The position numbers were made by a program, and so were the translations under genes. The notes below the pieces were generated by a model. It made no database searches, was not told the DNA's origin, and worked only from the letters and a program-made list of their open reading frames with translations. A stretch of DNA of 64,000 nt from Aquabacter sp040755535 (GTDB lineage: Bacteria; Pseudomonadota; Alphaproteobacteria; Rhizobiales; Xanthobacteraceae): assembly GCA_040755535.1 (NCBI GenBank), contig JBFMAV010000011.1, positions 23,588 to 87,587 on the forward strand, read 5' to 3'. Every line of letters begins with the position of its first letter. Position 1 is the stretch's first letter. Positions 57,560 to 64,000 of this stretch are shown here, one piece after another.

Positions 57560-59416
57560 TCAGGAGGCGGCCGTCTCCAGAGCCGCGCTCGCCTCCAGCC
57601 AGCCTTCCTCGGCGGCGGCCAGGGCTTCGACGGCCTCGGTCTTCTGGCGGGTCAGGCGGGCCTCGTCGGCGGGGAATTTTGCGAGCTTGGGATCGGCGAG
57701 CCGCTTGTCCAGGGCGGCGATGTCCTTCTCCAGCTTCGCCATCAGCGCCTCCGCCTCCCGCACGCGCTTGCGCAAGGCGAAGTCCGCCGGCAGCACGTCA
57801 TTCTCCTCCGCCGCGTCCTTTTCCTTGCGGCCCGCGCCGGTCATGCGGCCGGTGCGGCTCAGCACGTCCTTGCGATACTGGTCGAGGTCGCCCTCATAGG
57901 GCGTCACCGTGCCGTTTCCCACCAGCCACAGCCGGTCCACCGTCGCCTCCAGCAGATGGCGATCATGGGAGACCAGGATGACGGCGCCGGGAAAATCGTT
58001 GATGGCGGCGATCAGCGCCTCGCGGGACTGGATGTCCAGATGGTTTGTGGGCTCGTCCAGGATCAGCAGATGCGGCCCATGGAAGGCGGCGAGCCCCAGC
58101 AGCAGGCGCGCTTTCTCCCCGCCGGAGAGGGACGAGACCTTGGTGTCGCCGGCCCCGCCTGAAAAGCCCATTTCGGCAGCCCGCGCCCGCACCCGCGCCT
58201 CGGGCGCGTCGGGCATCAGGCGGCGCACATGCTCCACCGGGCTTTCGCCGGGGCGCAATTCGTCCAGTTGGTGCTGGGCGAGATAGGCGACTTCCAGCTT
58301 GTCGGCCCGCACCACGCTGCCGCGCTGGGCCTTGAGGCGGTCGGCGATCAGCTTGGCGAAGGTGGACTTGCCATTGCCGTTGGGGCCGAGCAGCGCGATG
58401 CGGTCGTCCTCGTCGATGCGCAGATTGAGCTTCCGCAGGATCGGCTGGCCCTCCACATAGCCCACATCAACGCCGTCCAGCACCACGATGGGCGGCGAGA
58501 GCAGCTTCTCGGGATGGCGGATGGAGATGGAGGCTTCCTGCTCACCCACTTCGGGCGCGACCGGCTCCATGCGGGCGAGGGCCTTCATGCGCGATTGCGC
58601 CTGCTTCGCCTTAGTGGCCTTGGCGCGGAAGCGCGCGATGAAGGCCTCCATATGGGCGCGCTGGGCCTCCTGCTTCTTGCGGTGCTTCTGGTCCAGCATC
58701 AGCTTCTCGCGCCGCTGGCGGTCGAAGGAGGTGAAGGTGCCGCGATAGAGGGTCAGCTTGCCGTTGAAGAAATGCAGGATGTGATCGACGGACTCGTCCA
58801 AGAGGTCGCGGTCATGGCTGATGAGGATGACCGTGCCCGGATAGGTGGACAGATAATCCTGGAGCCAGAGCGTGCCTTCGAGGTCGAGATAGTTGGTCGG
58901 CTCGTCCAGCATCAGCAGATCCGGCCCGGTGAAGAGCAGCGCGGCGAGCGCGACGCGCATGCGCCAGCCGCCGGAAAATTCCGAGCAGGCGCGCGCCTGC
59001 GCCGCCTCATCGAAGCCGAGCCCCGCGAGGATGCGCGCGGCGCGCGCGGGCGCGGAATGGGCGTCGATATCCACGAGGCGCATCTCGATCTCGGCGATGC
59101 GCAGGGGATCGGGGCCGGTTTCGCGTTCTTTCAGCAGGGCCGCGCGCTCGGTGTCCGCCGCCAGCACGCGCTCGATGAGACTGTCGGGACCGGCGGGCGC
59201 CTCCTGCACCACGCGGCCGATGCGGGCGCGGTTCGGCAGGCGCACGCTGCCGCTCTCCAGCTCCAGTTCGCCCATGATGGCCTTGAACAGGGTGGTCTTG
59301 CCCGCCCCGTTGCGCCCCACCACGCCCACATGGGCGCCGTCCGGGATGGAGACCGAGGCGTGGTCCAACAGCAGGCGGCCTGCGATGCGCAGGGAAATAT
59401 CGTCGAGCACGATCAT
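57560..59416 (-). CDS. ABC-F family ATPase (Uup/YheS-like)
   Basis: 618 residues, two ATPase domains and no membrane part. Domain 1: GRNGAGKTTLFKAI, signature EFSGGWRMRVALA, LLMLDEPTNYLD. The linker (about 240-305) is highly charged with Gln/Lys/Arg, as in the P-site tRNA interaction motif. Domain 2: GPNGNGKSTFAKLI, SSLSGGEKARLLLG, LLILDEPTNHLD. The C-terminal 90 residues are a coiled coil, as in Uup. ABC-F proteins act on ribosomes to relieve stalling, or protect from ribosome-targeting antibiotics. The start at 59416 follows a hairpin that includes the ribosome site. Confidence 0.93.
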   Translation of the reverse strand: MIVLDDISLRIAGRLLLDHASVSIPDGAHVGVVGRNGAGKTTLFKAIMGELELESGSVRLPNRARIGRVVQEAPAGPDSLIERVLAADTERAALLKERETGPDPLRIAEIEMRLVDIDAHSAPARAARILAGLGFDEAAQARACSEFSGGWRMRVALAALLFTGPDLLMLDEPTNYLDLEGTLWLQDYLSTYPGTVILISHDRDLLDESVDHILHFFNGKLTLYRGTFTSFDRQRREKLMLDQKHRKKQEAQRAHMEAFIARFRAKATKAKQAQSRMKALARMEPVAPEVGEQEASISIRHPEKLLSPPIVVLDGVDVGYVEGQPILRKLNLRIDEDDRIALLGPNGNGKSTFAKLIADRLKAQRGSVVRADKLEVAYLAQHQLDELRPGESPVEHVRRLMPDAPEARVRARAAEMGFSGGAGDTKVSSLSGGEKARLLLGLAAFHGPHLLILDEPTNHLDIQSREALIAAINDFPGAVILVSHDRHLLEATVDRLWLVGNGTVTPYEGDLDQYRKDVLSRTGRMTGAGRKEKDAAEENDVLPADFALRKRVREAEALMAKLEKDIAALDKRLADPKLAKFPADEARLTRQKTEAVEALAAAEEGWLEASAALETAAS

Positions 59417-59420
59417 GATC

Positions 59421-59446
59421 CCGCCTTCTCGCAGGCGCGAAGGCGG
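59421..59446 (-). promoter_or_regulatory. Leader hairpin over the ribosome site of the ABC-F gene
   Basis: On the minus strand CCGCCTTC pairs with GAAGGCGG (8-bp perfect stem, 10-base loop), ending four bases before the ATG. The 3' arm contains the AAGG ribosome site, so folding should hinder translation. Confidence 0.45.
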
Positions 59447-59643
59447 AGGGCAAGGGCGGGGCACGACACTGCCACCAATCACCAACGGGGGTGGCGATCA
59501 CAGGGGCGATGAAGTCCCGTCCGCTGGTCCCGTCAGCGGTTCTATGGTGCGCATTTTGCCGGTTAATGATACCGCCACAGTCGTCCTCGCGCTAGCTTGA
59601 GCGGTTAGGGTTACGGCTGAGTTGATCTTTTTCAGGTGCTTTC

Positions 59644-62600
59644 ATGCCGGATTTCTTCGATCCGCCGGCTTCACGCTACATCGCCTTTGGGGCGGGCGGA
59701 TTGCCATTTGCGCGCGGCCTGCGGCAAGGCTTGCTCGCCGGGATTTCGCTGTTGGCGCTGGCGGCTCAGGATGCCCAAGCCCAGAACCTTGTTCTTGATG
59801 ACTCGAACACCATCAGCGGCGGGACTTTGGAAATTAACGGCGGCATCACCGTCGGGGGCGTGGGGACCAGCGTCGTCACCATCAAGGACCAGGCCTATGT
59901 GCTTGGAAACTTTGGCCAATTGGGTGCCGTCGCTGGGGCGTCGGGGACCGTGACAGTGACGGGGACCGGCACCTTTTGGGGAAGTTACAATGCTCTCGAC
60001 GTGGGCTATGCCGGAGAGGGGACCCTTAAGGTGGAGTCCGGTGGCACTGTCCACAGCGGACCGGGCGTGATCGCCAGGGCAGACACCTCAATAGGGTCTG
60101 TGATGGTTGGCGGGGCCGGGTCCGCCTGGAGCACCCAAGGCAGCGAGTTGATCGTGGGCCGCGATGGCGATGCGACACTCCTGGTCGAGGCGGGCGGCGC
60201 GGTGACCAGCGGGCGCGGCTCGATCGCCATGTCTGCCGCTTCCACCAGCTCGGCGTGGGTCACCGGAACAGGCTCCAGCTGGAGCACCGGCACTTCGGAC
60301 CTGCATGTGGGTGAGGTCGGCCAGGGGACGCTGACCATCGAATCGGGCGGCACCGTTTCAAGCGCGCTCGGTCATATCGGCACCTATGCCGGGTCGACGG
60401 GTGCAGTCACGGTGAGCGGGGCTGGATCGTCCTGGAGCACGGCGGGCGCGGACCTGCGGGTGGGAGAGCTCGGGCGCGGCACCCTGACCATTGAAGCGGG
60501 CGGGAGCGTCACGAGCGGACGAAGCTCGATCGGCTATCTTGGGTCGGCATCCGGAGAGGTGCGCGTCTCCGGAACAGGGTCCAGCTGGAGCACCGGCGGT
60601 GCGGGGCTGTATGTGGGCGAAGTCGGCAACGGGACGCTGACCATCGAAGCCGGCGGCGCCGTGTCCAGCGGTCTCGCCCATATCGGCACCTTTGCCGGCG
60701 GGACCGGTTCAGCCACCGTGAGCGGGGCTGGATCGTCCTGGAGCACGACGGGCGCGGACCTGCGGGTGGGAGAGCTCGGGCGCGGCACCCTGACCATTGA
60801 AGCGGGCGGGAGCGTCACGAGCGGACGAAGCTCGATCGGCTATCTTGGGTCGGCATCCGGAGAGGTGCACGTCTCCGGAACAGGGTCCAGCTGGAGCACC
60901 GGCGGTGCGGGGCTGTATGTGGGCGAGGTCGGCAACGGGACGCTGACCATCGAAGCCGGCGGCGCCGTGTCCAGCGGTCTCGCCCATATCGGCACCTTTG
61001 CCGGCGGGACCGGTTCAGTCACGGTGAGCGGGTCCGGCTCCACCTGGAATACCGGTGGAACTGATATGCGTGTCGGCGAGGTGGGTACCGGGGCGCTCGC
61101 CATCGAGGCCGGAGGGCAGGTCAGCAGCGGCTCCGGCATTATCGGCCTGCAGGGTGCCGGCGCGGTGATCGTCAGCGGCGCCGGCTCCGCTTGGTCCATG
61201 GGGACCACCGATTTCTATGCGGGCCTGGATGGGAACGGCACGCTGTTGATCGCGGCCGGCGGAACCGTCACCAATGGGCGGGTCTCGATCGGCTACCTCG
61301 TGTCTTCCAGCGGATCAGTCCGCGTCACGGGGGCGGGCTCGCTGTGGGACACCGGAAGCGGCGTGCTTCACGTGGGAGAGAATGGGGCGGGGACGCTCGT
61401 CATCGAAGACGGCGGGCGGGTGACGAGCAATCTTGGCTATATCGGCGCATCCGCGACCGCGAGCGGGACGGTGGAGGTGAGCGGTGTCGGGTCCAGTTGG
61501 ACTACTGGAGCCGCGGATCTGCGGGTGGGCGCGGCCGGGCGGGGAGAGATGACCATTTCCGCCGGAGGCGCCGTGTCCAGCGGGGAAGGCGTGATCGGGA
61601 ATGCGACGGGGACGGTTGGCCTCGCAACGATACGGGGGGCCGGCTCCACCTGGAATTCCAATGGGGCGAACTTCTATGTGGGAAAAAGCGGCAACGGGTC
61701 CCTGACCATCGAAGCGGCTGGTTCGCTCGCGACTGGCTGGGGCGGCATCGGCTATTCCGCCGGCTCCACGGGTTCGGCGATCCTGCGCGGCGCGGGGTCG
61801 AACTGGACGGCGAGCGCCAATATTTTAGTCGGCGGCTCTGGATCCGGGACGCTGGCCATCGAGGATGGCGCGACGGTTGCGAGCGCGGGCGCCTATATCG
61901 GGCGCTATACCGGCTCGACCGGCGCGGTCACGCTTTCGGGCAGCGGGTCCGCGTGGCGGGTGAGCGGCAATGGCATCGTCGGCGTTTATGGGTTCGGTTC
62001 CCTCGACATTTCGGACGGGGCCGCTGTCGCCATCACCGGAGCGGCTTCCATCGCCAGCAATGCGGGCTCCGCGGGCCAAGTGTCTGTGACCGCCGGCAGC
62101 CTCGGCGTTGACGGATATTCCTTTGTGGTCGGCGGCCGTGGTGATGCGAGCTTGTCGGTCTCCGATGGCGGTCGCGTGGCATCCCACGCTGTCGTCATCG
62201 CGAATGAGAGCGGTGTGTCGGCGCAAGCACGGGTGTCCGGGCCGGCTTCGCTTTGGACGGCCCAGGGCGTGCTGGTGGTCGGCTCAGGCGGGCGGGGGGC
62301 GCTGACGATCGAGAATGGCGCGCGCGTCTCCGTCGGGGCCTGGGACGGCTTTGATCCGGCCGACATCGTGCTCTACGGCAATGGTGTCACGTGGCTAGGG
62401 GAAGCCTCCGGCTCCGAAGGGACCTTGAATTTGAAGGGCACGGACAGCGCGCGCGGGACGCTCGAAACGGGGCAGGTGGTCAAGGGCGCGGGCGCAGCCC
62501 GTCTCGCCTTCGACGGCGGGATCCTCAAGGCAACGCGCGACCAGAGCGATCTGCTCGCCAATTTTGTCGCCGGAGACGTGGTGATCGGAGCCGGGGGCGC

Positions 62601-64000
62601 GGTCATCGACACCGCCGGCCACACGGTCGGCATCTCTTCGACGCTGCAAGGCACAGGGGCGCTCACGCTGCAGGGCGGCGGAACGTTGATCCTGTCCGGG
62701 GAAAACACCTATGCGGGTGGGACTCAGGTTTTGGCGGGAACCCTCTCGGTGGCCTCGAACGTGAATCTCGGCGCGGCCTCGGGAACGCTGCGGCTCAATG
62801 GCGGAACGCTGGCCGCCACCGCGAGCTTTGCGAGCGCGCGGCCCCTCACGCTCGGTGGGACGGGGGGAACCCTCGCCGTGCAGGAGGCACAGACGCTGAC
62901 GCTGTCCGGCGTTGTCTCCGGCACCGGCGCCCTTACGAAAGACGGGGCGGGCACGCTGATCCTCACCGGGACCAACACCTATACGGGCGGCACCACCGTC
63001 ACTGCCGGCACGCTGCAGATCGGCAATGGCGGCACCACGGGGTCCATTGTCGGGAACGTGGTGAACAATGCGACGCTGGTCTTCAACCGCTCCGACACCT
63101 ACGCCTTCTCCGGCTCCATCACCGGCACGGGGACCGTCCGCTTTCTGGGCGGCGGCACGGTGTTGTTCCCGGGGGCGGAAGGCCATGTCGGCACCGTAAC
63201 CGTGAGCGAAAGCAGCACCTTGCACCTTGAGACCGGCGCGGTCTCTCGCGCGACCTTTGGCGTCGAGGCCGGCAGCCTGATTTCAGGCAACGGCACCATC
63301 GGAGGGCTGGTGGTGAATGGCGGGGGCATCGCGGCCCCGGGCAATTCGCCGGGCACCATCACCGTGACCGGGCCTGTGACGTTCAATTCGGGCTCCATCT
63401 ACCGGGTGGACGTGACGCCGGACGGCCAGCACGACCTCATCACCGCCACGGGGCCCATCACGATCGACAACGGGGCGTCGGTCCAGGTGGTCGCACAACC
63501 GGGCGTCTATCGTGCGAACACGCGCTACGCCATTCTCACCACCTCGGCCACGCTCACCGGGGCGTTCGGCGGGGCGACGAGCGATTTCGCCTTTCTGACC
63601 CCGTCGCTCAGTTACGATGCACAGCAGGCTTATCTGATCCTGGTCTATAGCGACGGCCAGACCGTTCCAGACCATGCCAGCCCAGACCTCACCGTTCCTG
63701 TTCCAGCAACTCCGCGTTTCGCCTCCTACGCTGCAACGGCCAACGAGCGGGGGGTGGCCAATGCGGCGCAGGCGCTGGGCCTCGGCAACGCGCTGTTCGA
63801 CGCCATCGTCACCTTGCCGGTCTCTGGCGTGCCGGGCGTGTTCGCCAGCCTGTCCGGCGAGGCCTATGCCTCGGTGGACAGCGTGATCCAGCAGCAATCC
63901 ATCTATGTGCGCGAGGCGGTGGGGGCGCGGCTGCGGGCCTCGGTGAGCGCGCCGGGGGCCGGGGCGCTCGGCTATGCCGCGCAGGCCGGCGGGCCGCAGA
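59644..64000 (+). CDS. Type V autotransporter, beta-helix passenger (3' end beyond the window)
   Basis: 1452 codons are open to the window edge. An N-terminal signal region (LLAGISLLALAAQDAQAQ) is followed by a passenger of about 50-residue imperfect repeats, each with GSGSSWSTGGADLRVGE-like and GTLTIEAGGSVTSG-like strands, predicting a long right-handed beta-helix. Residues about 1010-1125 carry passenger-associated transport repeats (LILSGENTYAGGTQVLAGTL and LILTGTNTYTGGTTVTAGTL). From about 1357 the linker and start of the outer-membrane barrel appear (SVIQQQSIYVREAVGARLRA). Such proteins are surface adhesins or aggregation factors. Strong shadow ORFs occur on the other strand. Residues 258-461 contain a near-identical duplication. 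Confidence 0.93.
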   Translation, partial: MPDFFDPPASRYIAFGAGGLPFARGLRQGLLAGISLLALAAQDAQAQNLVLDDSNTISGGTLEINGGITVGGVGTSVVTIKDQAYVLGNFGQLGAVAGASGTVTVTGTGTFWGSYNALDVGYAGEGTLKVESGGTVHSGPGVIARADTSIGSVMVGGAGSAWSTQGSELIVGRDGDATLLVEAGGAVTSGRGSIAMSAASTSSAWVTGTGSSWSTGTSDLHVGEVGQGTLTIESGGTVSSALGHIGTYAGSTGAVTVSGAGSSWSTAGADLRVGELGRGTLTIEAGGSVTSGRSSIGYLGSASGEVRVSGTGSSWSTGGAGLYVGEVGNGTLTIEAGGAVSSGLAHIGTFAGGTGSATVSGAGSSWSTTGADLRVGELGRGTLTIEAGGSVTSGRSSIGYLGSASGEVHVSGTGSSWSTGGAGLYVGEVGNGTLTIEAGGAVSSGLAHIGTFAGGTGSVTVSGSGSTWNTGGTDMRVGEVGTGALAIEAGGQVSSGSGIIGLQGAGAVIVSGAGSAWSMGTTDFYAGLDGNGTLLIAAGGTVTNGRVSIGYLVSSSGSVRVTGAGSLWDTGSGVLHVGENGAGTLVIEDGGRVTSNLGYIGASATASGTVEVSGVGSSWTTGAADLRVGAAGRGEMTISAGGAVSSGEGVIGNATGTVGLATIRGAGSTWNSNGANFYVGKSGNGSLTIEAAGSLATGWGGIGYSAGSTGSAILRGAGSNWTASANILVGGSGSGTLAIEDGATVASAGAYIGRYTGSTGAVTLSGSGSAWRVSGNGIVGVYGFGSLDISDGAAVAITGAASIASNAGSAGQVSVTAGSLGVDGYSFVVGGRGDASLSVSDGGRVASHAVVIANESGVSAQARVSGPASLWTAQGVLVVGSGGRGALTIENGARVSVGAWDGFDPADIVLYGNGVTWLGEASGSEGTLNLKGTDSARGTLETGQVVKGAGAARLAFDGGILKATRDQSDLLANFVAGDVVIGAGGAVIDTAGHTVGISSTLQGTGALTLQGGGTLILSGENTYAGGTQVLAGTLSVASNVNLGAASGTLRLNGGTLAATASFASARPLTLGGTGGTLAVQEAQTLTLSGVVSGTGALTKDGAGTLILTGTNTYTGGTTVTAGTLQIGNGGTTGSIVGNVVNNATLVFNRSDTYAFSGSITGTGTVRFLGGGTVLFPGAEGHVGTVTVSESSTLHLETGAVSRATFGVEAGSLISGNGTIGGLVVNGGGIAAPGNSPGTITVTGPVTFNSGSIYRVDVTPDGQHDLITATGPITIDNGASVQVVAQPGVYRANTRYAILTTSATLTGAFGGATSDFAFLTPSLSYDAQQAYLILVYSDGQTVPDHASPDLTVPVPATPRFASYAATANERGVANAAQALGLGNALFDAIVTLPVSGVPGVFASLSGEAYASVDSVIQQQSIYVREAVGARLRASVSAPGAGALGYAAQAGGPQ
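60415..61026 (+). repeat. Tandem 306-bp duplication in the autotransporter passenger
   Basis: Copy 1 is 60415-60720 and copy 2 is 60721-61026, each 102 codons (two passenger repeats). I count five base differences in 306. The reading frame is preserved. Confidence 0.9.

Noticed and set aside
60006..63230. Several proline- and alanine-rich open frames opposite the autotransporter, and frames on the same strand
   Set aside because: They repeat because the autotransporter itself is repetitive; no ribosome sites or protein families.
1..64000. tRNA, rRNA, CRISPR arrays, insertion sequences, prophage or integrase genes
   Set aside because: Looked for on both strands by eye; nothing with the required structure, repeats or protein motifs was found.

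Overview
The window looks like a chromosomal segment from a high-GC alphaproteobacterium of the order Hyphomicrobiales (Rhizobiales). A Xanthobacter/Azorhizobium/Ancylobacter-like genome is my best guess. Evidence: a PhyR/NepR/EcfG general stress response (restricted to alphaproteobacteria), dense GC-rich coding with long opposite-strand shadow ORFs, many FCD-type GntR regulators, and TRAP and LIV-type transporters. I saw no rRNA, tRNA, insertion sequence, prophage or CRISPR array.

Layout. (1) 0-10 kb is a general stress response island: phyR (cut by the left edge), a HisKA_2 sensor kinase with a degraded ATPase domain, a KGG-repeat stress protein, sigma factor ecfG, nepR, several small envelope/stress proteins, a transglutaminase-like protein and otsBA for trehalose. 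Six promoters match GGAAC-N16/17-CGTT exactly and the phyR one differs by a single base, so the island appears to be its own regulon. (2) 9.9-18.7 kb is a nitrogen-compound uptake and hydrolysis locus: amidase, cytosine-deaminase-like amidohydrolase, a LIV-type ABC transporter whose LivM, LivG and LivF parts are fused in one protein, LivH, a binding protein and a divergent GntR regulator with two TCGTATAC-type operators. (3) 18.7-20.5 kb encodes a soluble chemoreceptor with a PilZ domain. (4) 20.6-33.7 kb is hexuronate catabolism: uxuB-uxaC-gntR, divergent uxaA, a second gntR, a DctPQM TRAP transporter, kduI-kduD, a KdgF-like cupin and a Tat-exported sulfatase. (5) 33.8-35.5 kb encodes a transmembrane chemoreceptor. 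(6) 35.8-44 kb is a divergent phenylacetate cluster (paaG-paaI-paaK and paaJ-paaFH fusion-paaZ) around a perfect 22-bp palindrome.

(7) 44-56.4 kb is alpha-glucan/trehalose metabolism: a small three-repeat protein, then treS-maltokinase fusion, glgB, glgX and malQ as one leftward operon with a perfect EcfG-type promoter, and a divergent GH13 alpha-glucosidase. (8) 56.5-59.4 kb holds an unrecognised helical protein and an ABC-F ATPase. (9) From 59.6 kb to the right edge runs a large type V autotransporter, cut before its beta-barrel is complete, with a recent 306-bp tandem duplication in the passenger.

How it fits together: the shared EcfG-type promoter ties the stress regulators to two separate trehalose routes (OtsAB at 8 kb, TreS/glycogen at 50 kb), so compatible-solute and glycogen remodelling are probably general-stress outputs. 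The 20-33 kb block feeds hexuronates and unsaturated uronates towards 2-keto-3-deoxygluconate. All assignments rest on reading motifs and translations by eye; no database search was run.
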